Source: Hymenopellis radicata (Eukaryota; Basidiomycota; Agaricomycetes; Agaricales; Physalacriaceae). From it: a stretch of DNA of 64,000 bases. The position numbers were made by a program, and so were the translations under genes. The stretch covers positions 62,001-126,000 of the forward strand of contig JADNRX010000017.1 of NCBI GenBank assembly GCA_015501595.1, read 5' to 3'. Position 1 is the stretch's first letter; every line of letters starts with the position of its first letter. Positions 33,962 to 44,884 of this stretch are shown here, in pieces. The notes under the pieces were generated by a model. It did no database searches. It was given only the letters and a program-made list of their open reading frames with translations, and was not told where the DNA came from.

Positions 33962-34462
33962 CAAGGGGGTTCCAAAATTATAATTTTGTACACTGGGCTG
34001 TTTAATTTTTTTCAGCCCTCAAGCTTGACCCTACCTACCTTACTTACCATATATGGTAAGTGCACGTGACCCCGCCTTTGGCGGGGCAGCCTAATTAGGG
34101 TCTTGAGTGGCGTCGAGCCCACTTTGATCAAGAACTTGTCTATGATGCTTTTGTGAATCACCTGTAGCTGATATATTCAGTTACTGAGGGCATTGAATCT
34201 AGGACTAATAATATTTCAGAGAACTTACAGGTTATTCCAGAGAATGTCTGGTAGCTCAACATTGGCTTAACCAGGGTACTGAAGCTGGCATAGGAGATAT
34301 CTATAGTATTTTCACTAGTTAAGGACTCAATTAGAGTCCTAAGACTTGTTTGAGTGTCCTCTATAGTCATATTTAAGGTGGTACAAAAAACTTTTTTCAG
34401 ACCTCCGTGTTGACCCTACCTACCTACCGGGTGTATCGGACTTTAAGTCCGGAACCCCCTTG
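33962..34462. mobile_element. Candidate 500-bp non-autonomous element
   Basis: Perfect 12-bp inverted ends (CAAGGGGGTTCC at 33,962-33,973 and GGAACCCCCTTG at 34,451-34,462). Inside are a direct repeat ending TTGACCCTACCTACCT (34,025-34,040 and 34,410-34,425), an 18-bp palindrome CTTACCATATATGGTAAG (34,043-34,060) and a GC hairpin CCCCGCC/GGCGGGG (34,070-34,086). No target duplication was identified. Its right end overlaps the last codons of the DUF6535 frame. Confidence 0.5.
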
Positions 34463-36991
34463 GAAAGAATTCAAGCCTTGGAAAATGGAATGATTTGAGC
34501 GCCAAGGAGGACCGATGGTAGAACAAGCGAAACTCAGATACACACAAGAGACGGGGATCACTGTTGTTCTGTGACTCTACAAGAATAGATGAGGAGGAGA
34601 CATCTTGAAGGGCTTCTATAACACTGCTCAAAAAGTCGAAAGCCACTGTCCATAGGTCCATATCCGGTGGCACACCCGGCGGACATAGTATTGCGATGAG
34701 GGTCACAATGGAAGCAAGGAGATGCCGGCAAACTGTGAAGTGGCCCATATCACTGTCCTGGTAATGCAGAACATGAGAAAGGGCCAGTTTCCCAGCAGCG
34801 ATCAATGTTCGGTGGTACGAAGAGATAGACTCGACCGGGACACTATCATAAGGCGTCAAGAGGGGCCATTTGAGAAGAGTATCCCAGATGTCCGGTTGAA
34901 AACGAGTCCAGACAACTTGTGTACCCGTCATCAACGACACACCGGGACTAGTGGCAGGTGGTGGACTGATGACTGCATATAAGAATTGAGCCAATGAACA
35001 TTCGTCAATGAACGGGGAATTCCGGGTATCAGTAATCCCCAGTAAGCCCAAATGGACTATTCGTTCCCAAATGGAAGGATGCATGAGCACGTCGGAGTGG
35101 CTGGCGAAAAAGGGAAAAGCCATGCCTCCATAGCGCACCCAATCACTAAAGGGAACCCAAATGGCAGCTCTGACACGCGGATCCTGATCTCTGCTGTTGC
35201 TGATTGGTGAAAGAGCCTCCAATACCTTGCTTTGGTCACAGACTGCTTGAAGGAACACATAAGAGCGACACAGGCGCTCAAGCATCCACAGTTGACCAGG
35301 CAAGTCACAACTCAGTGATGCTTCTCGGATCAGTTGTTGGCGTTGCATCTCCATGTTCGTGGCACCACGCCATTTCGTCGTAGCATAAGCACATGATGCA
35401 GCAGGAAGCCCGCTGATGCCCTGTAAGACAAGTGAATGGACAGTGGGGTTTGACGACATATGATACAGCCAGTCGAGAGCATCGATGGAGAGAGTATCAT
35501 GCGCGTCTTGGACTGCGTCAGACTCTAGTTGGGCCAACGACTTGGAGCTCTGTGACACCTCCGAAGCCGTGGAAGACTGGTGTTGTGGTAAAATAATTGG
35601 AGCTGTGAAAGATGGGGGCTCTGATGGAATAGCCAGCTTGCAGATGACACACCATGCCACGGAACAATGGTGGACAGTCTTCCGCCAGAGTTGTCTAACA
35701 GTCTGAATACCGAACTGGGCAACTTGACAAATGTGATGGATGAAGTCGGTCAGCGGTGTCTGGTAGGGACATTGTGGAAAGATAATCGGGATTGAATTGC
35801 TAACGAGGTAGAGTGCACAGACAAGGACCGTGAGTGTGCCAACAGCCCATGCAAGCGAGACACGTAATGGGACGTAGAAAAGGGCCAGGCCGGCGAAGAA
35901 GAGCAGGAGGGAGATGTGCATGATGATAGGGAGCATTTCAATGATGATACGGACGCGCCACTTTTCAAGACCCATGAAACGAAACTGGCGGATGTGACTG
36001 CGAAGTCCCGGTGTACCAGAAGCAAAAGTCATGTACCGGTGCAGCCATTGTTTCACCAAGACGGCAGCGAGAGCAACGACAAGGCTGGTGACGAGACTGA
36101 TGACCCACAGTCCGTTAATCCAAACGTCGATCGATTCCGGGGCGAATTTCTCGGCGGGGTTTATGGAGGGAGTCGTGACATTCGCCGTCCCGCCATCAAC
36201 CATGGCGAGCTGGACTAGGAGAAGATCGTGGAGTAGGAGAGCCGACATTTCCGAAAAGTCTGCTTGAAGGTTCTGCGAAACCTGTACGAGGAACGATGTG
36301 ACAACGGCAGAAAAGAGACCGGCCTAGTAACTGTACTCGGTAACAATACTCAACGACGAGCTTCGATACGTACGAATACCAGCATTACATCCAAACCATC
36401 GCGGGATTGACCAACCATATTTTCGTCGAAAGCGGCGGCTTCTTCAACATACACACGGTATGCTCTCGCGTTGGGCGCGGTTTCCTGGCCGTAAGGATCC
36501 TCTGGGAATCGTGCCACGTACTGTACCGTTTCAACCGCATGTTCGCATAACGCGTCACGCGGGCACGGGAACCGAACTTATACCAAAAGATAACGCATCA
36601 CGGACCTGTTTTCGAGGGCGCCTAAGGCCCAAAAAGGAAATTTTCGCTCCCGCCTACGGCGGGAGCATCCAAATATAGTAATTCCGGGCCTTGTGCCTGG
36701 AAACGAACCTATTTCCTGTAAGTTCGCGGCATAACGCGTCACATGCCGCGAACTTACGGTCGAAACGGTACAGTAGTCATCGTTGAAAACAGGCCGCGAA
36801 TAGCCCTGCCTTCTGGCATCGTGCGCCAGCCCAAAGAACGTTTTCGCGGACTGTGAGGGTTGGGGTACAGATTCAGGACTTGGCTGGATGTCTTCGGCCT
36901 GCATTGGCACGTCCTCCGCAACCGCGGGGCCGGGAGCAGACCCACTCGCAGGTATTTCTTGCCCGTTGTTGGATACCTCGTGGATTGACAT
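34443..36991 (-). pseudogene. DUF6535 membrane protein gene disrupted by a MITE
   Basis: Exon 1 runs from ATG 36,991 to 36,374, then a 50-nt intron (36,324-36,373), then exon 2 36,323-34,443. Family landmarks are SEDPYGQETAPNARAYR-like, YVEEAAAFDENMV, DVMLVF/AGLFSAVVTSFLVQ, DVWINGLWVISLVTSL, VLVKQWLHRYM and further membrane helices. Exon 1 is interrupted at codons FNDDY by a 253-bp element (36,521-36,773) that brings a stop at 36,578. Without it and one TA copy the exon is exactly 121 codons and in frame, so the gene was intact until the insertion. DUF6535 proteins are predicted membrane proteins of unknown role. The C-terminus may have been altered by a second element. Confidence 0.9.
36521..36773. 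mobile_element. 253-bp MITE, Tc1/mariner-like, in DUF6535 exon 1
   Basis: Terminal inverted repeats CTGTACCGTTTC(A/G)ACCG (17 bp, one mismatch) flanked by TA on both sides (36,519-36,520 and 36,774-36,775). Inside are two strong hairpins: 15-bp arms at 36,718-36,732/36,743-36,757, and GCTCCCGCC/GGCGGGAGC at 36,646-36,666. No coding capacity. TA duplication is the signature of Tc1/mariner-type transposition. Confidence 0.9.
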
Positions 36992-36999
36992 GGTAGTGT

Positions 37000-37559
37000 G
37001 GAAGCAAGACGTTCAACAGCACGGCACGGCCGTGCTGTCATTCCGTAATCTGCATCACCGGGAGCTCGACTGAACTTGCGGACTCAGGTGACTTGTCGAA
37101 CGAACGAGAAGAATAACTTGAAGACTGACCGTAAATGCACATATTCCATTTCCCTACTATCCTTCCGGTACTAGGCTCCTATGAAGTGCTGAACACGATG
37201 AGTACGCTAATACGCCTTGCGCGGCCAACCCAATACTGTTTCCCCCACTGGTCGAATATGCTGAGCTGTGATTGATTTGATTTGCTACTGTCAGAAGAGC
37301 TGTAAATACCAGCCTGTTTCAAGTGTACGGTCCAATCTCGCGAAGCTGAAGTAAGACAGCGTGAGTAGAATTTATTCAAGCAGTGTGCCGGCGAGAAAGC
37401 AAGATCGAAAAACTTGGAAAACAATTAGAGAAATCACATGACCGCGGTTCCTCCTCTTGACTTTTCCACCACGTTTTCGGCACTCTGACTCGAACGTCGA
37501 CCTGGTTTTCAATCTGACATCTTTGGACACTATTTTTTTCGATTTCTGAACAGCAAGAC
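37000..37559. promoter_or_regulatory. Divergent promoter region of DUF6535 gene and STN1
   Basis: Non-coding, between two divergent ATGs (36,991 minus; 37,560 plus). The half from about 37,310 to the STN1 start is duplicated at 11,920-12,160, so the STN1 promoter travelled with the 5' gene fragment. No TATA box is obvious. Confidence 0.5.
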
Positions 37560-39126
37560 ATGCCCAAGTCACCGCCTTCACAAGCAGAAGCCGGCCCTTC
37601 AACGACACCTCAAGATAGCAGCGCATCGACTCATGAACTATTCCAGTATACGATCACCAGCTACAGCACTTGTTGGATTCGGGATATCATGACAATGGAG
37701 CAACGTGTGTAGTCCGTTTACTCTTGATCCGCTTACGTTTAACGCGTTTCCTAGACCCTAAAACTAAAGAGTTCTTCATGTTGGGGAGAGTGCCTTGCAG
37801 GAACGTTGAATTTGTTGGACTATGCGTTGGAGTTGATGATTCCAGAGATAAATACGCGAACATTACCGGTGTGTGTTCTCTTCTCACAGCGTCAATATTC
37901 TTAGAACGAATATTCTTTTAGTTGACGATGGAACTGCCGTGATTGAATGCGTCCAGCGCAAGGACCCGGTTCCGCCACCATCGCCGTCAAAGATTCAGAA
38001 GACATCAACTCTCGTCGTTCCCCCTCCGGTAGCTGAGATCGGCTGGCCCTTGCGCATCACAGGGAAAGTATTCTCCTTTCATGAAACCAAACGCGTCCAA
38101 ATCAATACCATAGGTGCGCTTCTTTCCCCCAGTTGAGATGAAATGCCAGTTTGACTTTTGAAGCAAGAAAGAGTGCAGTATAATGACGAACCTAGACACT
38201 GGAAGCGAGTGCGAAACCTGCATGACACTGATTACGATTTGAAGGAGCCGTTCGTTTTACCCGCCCCCAAGAAGGCACGCCCCGCTACGCCAGAAACTAC
38301 GACTCCGGAGGGTGATCATTCTGCACCTCCGTCTTCCACGCCGCCCCCCTCTCCCTCGCCACCTCCTCCTCCGATAATACCGGCATGTCAAACAAATTTT
38401 TGCCCCGATCTTCAAACTAACTGTAATTCCCAGCTACGTGATCCCGCGCGCCTCCATACTGCAGACCTCACCCCAAACACATTCCGAATGTACGTCCAAC
38501 ACTACATGAAACACGCTGCTGCCGAGGGCTCAGAGAGACTCGGCTTCACGCTGTCACACCTGCGCCGCGTCCCCGTGCTCGCCGTGCTCGCCAAACGCGT
38601 AGTGAAAGCAGCACATCGGGCGCTCCGGAAGAAGACCCGCGGGACGGAGTCATCGAAACTCGATGCTAAACAGCTGAGCACGAAGATGAAGCGGCTTTTC
38701 GTGGGGGCCATCCGAGAGCTCAACTTTGAGGGGAACATTCTGCTGTGGGATGGCCCTGTGCATTCGCTAGCGGCGCTGGCGAGCAGCGGGCTGTGGAAGA
38801 CACAGACACAGACACAGCAGAGTGTGGATGTGACGGCGATGACGACGATACTGGGCGAAGAAGACGCGGAGGAGGTGTCTGATCCCGAAGAGCAAGAGGA
38901 GGAGGCGTATGTGCCGACGGACGCGTACCTGCGGGATGTGCTAAGGGAGCAGATCAAGCGCAGGTCGTGCTGGAGGGACAGGAAGGTGGTGATGACGGCG
39001 GATATTGTGGGGCGGTTGAGGAGGGATGCGCAGTGGGAGTTTGTCGGTGACTGGCATGTGGATGAAGCGCTGAAGGGGATAGGGACGGTGTATAAAGTGA
39101 GAGGCGGCTGGCGCTGTTGCGAGTGA
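37560..39126 (+). CDS. stn1: CST complex subunit Stn1 (telomere capping), full length
   Basis: Exons 37560-37704, 37755-37868, 37922-38113 and 38174-39126 join to 467 codons. The N-terminal OB fold is seen as FFMLGRVPCRNVEFVGLCVG, VDDGTAVIECV, GWPLRITGKVFSFHETKR and NDEPRHWKRVRNLHDTDYDL. After a Pro-rich linker the C-terminal winged-helix part follows: NTFRMYVQHYMKHAAAEGSE, ELNFEGNILLWDG, TDAYLRDVLREQIKRRSCWR and VYKVRGGWR. Stn1 binds Ten1 and single-stranded telomeric DNA, limits telomerase and recruits polymerase alpha. A small extra intron near 38,391-38,433 is possible. Two broken copies lie at 11,920-12,345 and 22,548-22,945. Confidence 0.9.
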
Positions 39127-39700
39127 TGTTGACTCTGACGCTTATGTATCGTGATGCTTTATCTCTCTCTTCGGATGGACAGTCTTTCATAATATGTATC
39201 TGCTGGAAATTACTCGTAATTTTAATATTTAAGCTGGTGGACACTGAACTGAAAGCCATTGGCCTTTGATAGACCCGTTCCTCGGATGACAGCTGATTCT
39301 CATCGACAGCCGCCTTGCTATAACCCGTCCGTTTACTTGAGAGAGGAGAGGAACATGAGAAAGACACTAGAGATTCTATTACTACGCTAGCTGATGGGAT
39401 GACTCGCCATCTGATTTTGTTCGAGACTGTAAAGGTAACGTTGAAATCGCCAATGACGGCGTAGGCAGTATAGTTTGTTCCGCTCGCAGGAACCGCCGCG
39501 CACCTTGCCAACTCTCTCATGCTAGATTCCTTGACGGATTGACTTTTCAGGTTCGTCCTCAGCCAGTCTTTACAACCTGCACACCCTCTTGTGGCGCACG
39601 AAGAACCGTCTCGGGGATCTGACGTATCCGAATATAATACTTTCTCGCACACATCATCATTTAGCATGACAATAGTATGTCTGCCTAACAAAGTCATGGG
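39127..39700. other. STN1 3' flank with an unassigned reverse frame
   Basis: A reverse frame from 39,697 (MTLLGRHTIVMLNDDVCEKV ... YTAYAVIGDFNVTFT) is open but shares no family motif I recognise, and its continuation is antisense to STN1. It lies just downstream of the kinase-like stop and is probably not a separate gene. Confidence 0.35.
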
Positions 39701-39709
39701 GTCACCTAC

Positions 39710-41160
39710 TCACTTGCGACGATTCCATATCTGGGAGGTAAATTTATGATCCAGCATGGCGCGGGTCATTTTTCCCTTTATGGTCCGAAAGTCGCGGAGA
39801 GCTTCCGAAGCGGAGGGCACGCGCTCACCGTGTAGGCCCATCATCCTCTCCATGAGTTGGATTCCTTCAGGGAACACATCCGGTACCATCTGTGTCGTAG
39901 TTGTCGTCGTAAGTATCTACAGAGAAAGACTGCATAACAAGACGGACTCACTCGAAGGTGGCGCTGCATCATAGCCCCGAGAAGCAGAACATCCGCCTCA
40001 AATGGGTTGCACGTGGATCCTTTGCCTTGTAAACCCGCCCTGGTCTCCAAAAACAGGTTATGGCGAAGGGGTGCATCCTCGAGCGACATATCCTGCGGCA
40101 CCACAGAAGCAAACCCAAAGTCGATGTAGGCAAAGACGCAGTCCTTATCGAGATCAAGAACTCCATATCCGGTCACGTCACCAGGAAGAAGATTGACGAG
40201 CGTGTTTTGGTCCAAAATATCACAATTGGCTACGCGTTGTTCGTGGCAGAACTCAAGACCCTAGGGTTGAGGTCAATGAGGGAAAAGGCTTAATCTAGAA
40301 GGACGCTCACCTCAAGAAGCTGCTCCCAGAGAAATACGGAATCCTCTAACGTCCGAAAGCAAACAGCAAAGGCGGATATCCAGCTTTTGACAAGTAAACT
40401 TGGGAATGAGGACACAGGAACGGCCAATCAATCATCACACCATGGCATCGCTAGGCATCACTGCGAAGACCAAACCACCCCATGTGACAAAGTCCAAGAC
40501 AGGGATAGTGCGATTTCGGGGGTCCGAGCGCGCAGCTGGGGTGTTGAGCCGCTGTAAAGCAAGAAATTCTGGGGTCGGAGAAGAGGTAGTAGAGACCAAT
40601 CTGTGTGACATTATAAGTATAGTATCTAGGAAAGCAGATGAAAAGAAGGGCGACTCACTTTATGACAAGCTCTCTCCCCAGTCTATCTCTAACGGCCCAT
40701 AGGCGCGTGCCCTATTCAACAGATGAGCGATTTTCCAAGGAACGACACTTGAGATGACACGTACCAAGAATACAAAATACGACGGTGTACGAAATCTTCT
40801 GGCTAATGGATACTCTTGAGACGACTCGGAGGACGGCGGGGGCCAACTCGGGGCGTCGAGTATCCCACGGTCAAGATTTCTGACATACAGAAAGTATCCC
40901 CGCGAGGCGAAGAAGGGGGTCAAGAACTTCCACGCATCCATGATGCGCAATTCGCGTCGGTGATAGTCTTCCATACCGTCGAATGGACCAATGTCCCAGT
41001 TAACGAGGTCTCCGGAAGCTGGGTATCGGTGCCACCATGAGCGAATAGTCCAGAGCAAGGTCTCGTGCAAAGTCTGCATAGGAATTATTCGGAGATGTCG
41101 GTAGGTGTAAACACCCGTCCCAAGCAGAGAAAGTAAAGTGAAAGCGAGCTTCGTGGACAT
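39710..41160 (-). CDS. FunK-like fungal protein kinase domain protein
   Basis: Start ATG at 41,160 (MSTKLAFTLLSLLG, a possible membrane anchor). Exon 1 41160-40765, exon 2 40711-40659 (GTRLWAVRDRLGRELVIK, with the ATP-site Lys), then LALQRLNTPAARSDPRNRTI, PVLDFVTWGGLVFAVMP, LEFCHEQRVANCDILDQNTL, YIDFGFASVVPQ (the DFG motif) and NPFEADVLLLGAMMQRHLR, ending at 39,710. The catalytic loop is NCDI where HLDI/HRD is usual, keeping Asp but not His. Between MPSDAMV and the next exon a stop forces a frame change that I could not resolve as an intron. It is either a decayed gene or a mis-spliced region. The family has many copies in mushrooms; substrates unknown. Confidence 0.75.
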
Positions 41161-41854
41161 GGTTGAAAACCAAGCTGGTCATACTCGGGTCTTTGGAGCT
41201 CGTTGACGTCACGCAAGGAAGAGATTGGAGGGAGAACTGCATAACCAGATGCCTTCTTACTACTGGAAGGCGCGACGGGCACCGAAAGCAGATTATAGTT
41301 CCGAGTGATATCTCTGCCGACCACGACGCCACCGGTGGAGAATCGATTGCAATTATCGCCTGGTTGCCAGATGAGTGCTCAAAACTAAGGGTACCTCTCA
41401 GAGAGAGAATCTCCTACAGTGGTACTACACCGAAGATCATTACTCGAGTAGCGCTGAAGTATGTGGTAGACGCACCCTTCTTAGACACCCCGACCCCGTC
41501 AGTGCCGTCATTCACAGCGGGCGCGCTGCTGTTCGCAAATGGCCTATTACGTTCAGCTCAATTTCGTACCCATCCATGGCCGCTTGAGCCGGCATCAACC
41601 TCGGAGGACGAGCCATTGGTGACAGATATCGTGAAGTTATCCGATGCCGGGACGATGAATGTTAGATTTTAGTGGGCTGTCGAGGACAAAGCAAGTCATG
41701 ATCTGTGTCTGGTAAAACATGTTGACGCCACCCGAGGTGATCTATTTGATTGCCCGATCGTCCTTTGTTCAAGGATCTGTGTTTTGTTCTGTCCATACAC
41801 TTTCATTATTCGTATGGTCATTATGATTCATGTCGTATCCTCCATTACGCCCAC
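41161..41854. other. Gap between kinase-like gene and GH43
   Basis: An open forward frame covers 41,163-41,672 but has no motif, no proper ATG context and no homology I recognise. I treat it as promoter of the kinase-like gene plus the 3' flank of GH43. Confidence 0.35.
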
Positions 41855-43089
41855 CTAGAATTGACGCAAGACAGTCCCGTGGCGCACAACCCCACTCAGA
41901 TTCGGGAGCACCTGATATGCGGACCACTTATACAGGTCGGCAGAATCGGAATACGTGTATTTGCCCGAGCTGTACCCGTCCATATAACTTCACATGTTCC
42001 TAATCAGTCCCGGGAAAAACGCGGCAGAGCCTGTCATGGACACTCACAGGCGCGTCCCGTTTGACAGCTGCGTGACACAGCCGCCTTCCGCTTGCCCCCA
42101 TCCCGCAAAGTCGCCCGTTTGCACGAACGTGTACGGACCGGTCAGCGACGAGGCAGTCGCATGCTCGATGTGCTTCTTGCCGTCGGTCTCAGCCTTGGCA
42201 AATATGTGATATGTGCTCCTGCGCGACAGTCTTATTAGCGTTTCTTCCAAGGCAATGTATATCCAGACGTACCCGACCAGGATAGGAAATGTATCGATGT
42301 AGCCCAATCCAGCGTTGGAAATGCCGGACATGACAACAGGCCCTGTCCACGTCTTAAGCGTACTGTCCGTGGCGGTAAACACGTAGGGCAAGAAAGGACC
42401 GTATGACCCAGTCGAGAGGGATACGACGATATTGAGTTTACCAGTACGTGTATCCTTGAAGAATTCCTGTATGAAAGCGTCTCTCAATCGAAGCTGATTA
42501 GAGAGAAGGCTCTACGTACAGGAGCCCATGTGTTATTGGGCGTGATTACAGAGGAAGCGGTGGGTATAGTCGCCACGAGCGTCCATGAAAGCAGATCGGA
42601 ACTACTCTGCAACAGGAATCGGCGCAATGCAGATCAAGTATTGGTGGACTTACAGCGATGGCGAAGTTAGTTCCCGTCCAATCCGTAGTATCTACGCCGC
42701 TCCTTTTCAAGATCAAGACCAAACATCAATTGGCGTAGAACGCACAAGCGATATAGTATTTCCCGCTATGCAGATGAAGTCAGCTGCGTCCTCTTGAATG
42801 AACGATAAATGCACTCAGTGTGCAAGATAACACTTGGGTCCCGAATGAGTCCCGTAGGAGGGGTGTACGCCGGCCCCTTCAACAACGAAAAGTTGGTGGC
42901 GTCGTTCGAAGTATACACGTAGAGATTGGATTCCGAGGCGCTGGTGAATGCCGTGAAAACATACTGGGAGCTGACTGCGCGTCTGAAGAGCTCTGGGGAC
43001 AGTTCCGGCCCAATTAATCCAAGCGGAGATGCCGCAACGAAAGCGCAAGACAGAAAACAGAGCAAGGACACGAAGAGGGTCGCCATCAT
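41855..43089 (-). CDS. Secreted glycoside hydrolase family 43-type enzyme
   Basis: Start ATG at 43,089 or 43,086 gives a signal peptide (MATLFVSLLCFLSCAFVAAS). Short exons then read SSQYVFTAFTSASESNLYVY, YTPPTGLIRDPSVILH, SSSDLLSWTLVATIPTASS, ITPNNTWAPEFFKDTRTGKL, GLGYIDTFPI, HIEHATASSLTGPYTFVQTG, CVTQLSNGT and, last, YMDGYSSGKYTYSDSADLYK with LSGVVRHGTVLRQF before the stop at 41,855. This is the five-bladed beta-propeller pattern of GH43 arabinan-active enzymes (general acid Glu expected near WAPE, base Asp near RDPSV). It would act outside the cell on arabinan side chains. One exon join (SVILHTE to YYIA, near 42,765-42,815) is uncertain. No frame defect seen elsewhere. Confidence 0.83.
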
Positions 43090-43977
43090 GGGAGTCCTTG
43101 CACGTAGAACATGGAAGCGTGTATTTAAGAAACACTTTTTCCGGGCCGACAGTCGGTCCAAGCATCACAGGTGAGATCACAAGAGTCGACGGTACATGGC
43201 AACATGCGCTCTGAGGATCCGGGGTATCAACGGAGAGCGATCGCGGATATCATACACTGTAAAGCGGTAGTAATAGAAGTGAAGAAAATCGAGGAAGAAG
43301 AGAAGTCGTAGAGAAGTTCGCCAGAGAAAGATGTAGTGTTGCATGACCGCCACCATGTAAGACGCATTTTCAAGCCGATCCTATTTGGGATGATCGTGCT
43401 GGTGAGCAGGGAATGAAGACCGCGCGGACATGAACCGAGTTCTCCATCGTCGTCACGTCCGAGTCTAGCTTTTCCAGAAGATCAAGTCGGATAGACTTCA
43501 TAACAAACGCATTCTCTGTCCATCGACGAGCTCATGGTGTATTCGTACAACAGTTGACGAAGCGCAAGGGCGTATTGAACTTCCTAGCATCACCTAGCTA
43601 CAACAACGACTGGCAGATCATCCGAACCATGCCCCGCTCGTCCGCGTCAAAGACCATTCCGGTTCCGGGAGACAAAAAAGCGAAAATGGGGCTCGTCCTG
43701 TGTAGAATCGTACGCCTTCCTCCAGTTCGCGGCTAAGTTGATCGATGCACGCCATACGCCAGAGTCCCGGAGAAGCATCTCTTGACGGGTCCGTACGTGA
43801 AGGACTCCCAGCAATCGGATAGTAAGAATCGATTTCTTGGAAAACAAGGGCCTTAGGTTGGCGGGCATGTCAGATGGGCAAGTTAAGTTACAACTTAATA
43901 CAAGGGACCGCTGTGATCATGCGAAAGTCAGCTCCAAAGCGATCACGTGATAAACATTTTGGATGCCCTTGGTTACA
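43090..43977. other. No gene seen between GH43 and tRNA-Thr
   Basis: Short open frames occur on both strands but none shows a family motif. The GH43 promoter is expected in the first few hundred bases; GTATTTAAG (43,121-43,129) is a weak TATA-like match on the reverse strand. Confidence 0.4.
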
Positions 43978-44069
43978 GCCCGTTTAGCTCAGTGGTAGAG
44001 CGCGCCACTCGTATCGTCTAAATGAGCATTGCGATGGTGAGGTCGGTTGTTCAATCCAGCCAGTGGGCA
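43978..44069 (+). tRNA. tRNA-Thr(CGT) with a 20-nt intron
   Basis: Acceptor GCCCGTT pairs with AGTGGGC (two wobbles), the D arm is GCTC/GAGC, and the anticodon stem CGCCA/TGGTG encloses CT-CGT-A plus a canonical 37/38 intron (44,014-44,033). The T arm is GGTTG-TTCAATC-CAGCC, with discriminator A at 44,069. Anticodon CGT (44,010-44,012) reads ACG (Thr). A T5 terminator follows at 44,088. Confidence 0.93.
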
Positions 44070-44087
44070 TGTATGTGATATGGATGG

Positions 44088-44092
44088 TTTTT
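44088..44092 (+). terminator. Pol III terminator of tRNA-Thr
   Basis: A TTTTT run 18 bp past the discriminator base; a second TTTTTT follows at 44,105-44,110. Confidence 0.75.
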
Positions 44093-44134
44093 GACCGTCT
44101 CCAATTTTTTGGAGAGTAGAGTATTAGGGTGGAC

Positions 44135-44874
44135 TAGGGTGGCGCAGTAAACCTCCCGGGGGTGTTAATAACGGTATCAATACCGACCCCCTGGGAGGCC
44201 CTAGTTTCGATACCGTTAGTAACGGTTTCGATACCGGCACGTGTTTTGGACACGTGATGTGGCGCAGCGGCTTGCCGCCCCCACCCCGCCCTTGTCCCGC
44301 CAATGTTAGCTTCTCTAGGCGCCAGCGCGCCGTCACGTGAAATGATCACGTGTCGGTATCGAAACCCTCCGATCCCTTGGCCAAGGTTTCAATACTGTAA
44401 GGTAGGGGACACTCATATGTAACCTACGTCCCAAATCGGGACAGATTTCAGTAAATCGCTTCCTATAATTTGTATAGGACTCTGGGGGGAAATTCCTCCG
44501 GTTAATCTCTTTAGATAGCTAATAAGAGTGTGCAAACCAAAAACGAAAGAAATCCATCCAGGTGGAGGTGAGTTATTTCCGATGCAAGAAAAATACTGCC
44601 ATCAGAGACAATGCCATCAATTTCGAAATAACACAGGATTGCGGCTACATATGGCTTCCCGGTTTTCTCCCAATCCATTGTAACACTATTTCAAGTAATT
44701 TAACCGGAGGAATTTCCCCCCAGAGTCCTATACAAATTGCAGGAAGTGATTTAGTGAAATCTGTCCCGATTTGGGACGTAGGTTGGCTATGAGTGACCCC
44801 TACCTTATCAATACCGTTAAAAACCACAGTAAACCCGAGGTGTATCAAAACCTAGGGTTTACTTCACCACCCTA
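44135..44874. mobile_element. hAT-like MITE copy 1, split by a nested TA-MITE
   Basis: Ends are TAGGGTGGCGCAGTAAACC and the complement of GGTTTACTTCACCACCCTA. It is flanked by an 8-bp target duplication GGGTGGAC (44,127-44,134 and 44,875-44,882). Minus the nested element (44,400-44,805) and one TA it is 332 bp, the same length as copy 2. The 8-bp duplication indicates the hAT superfamily. It starts 65 bp past the end of tRNA-Thr. Confidence 0.9.
44400..44805. mobile_element. 406-bp foldback MITE with TA duplication, nested
   Basis: Long terminal inverted repeats of about 105 bp (44,400-44,505 against 44,700-44,805), beginning AGGTAGGGG(A/T)CACTCATA and including ACGTCCCAAATCGGGACAG. TA flanks both ends (44,398-44,399; 44,806-44,807). 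Copy 2 of the host MITE shows the unfilled site, CAATACCGTATTGATACCG, confirming the insertion. Confidence 0.92.
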
Positions 44875-44884
44875 GGGTGGACAC

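Noticed and set aside
38954..39697. A 247-codon reverse open frame across the STN1 end
   Set aside because: Over half is the antisense shadow of STN1 exon 4 and the rest has no motif.
41163..41672. Forward open frame of 169 codons
   Set aside because: No motif, no proper start and overlaps the promoter of the kinase-like gene.
44400..44805. Long inverted repeat considered as a hairpin RNA gene
   Set aside because: TA target duplication and the empty site in copy 2 show that it is a transposon insertion.
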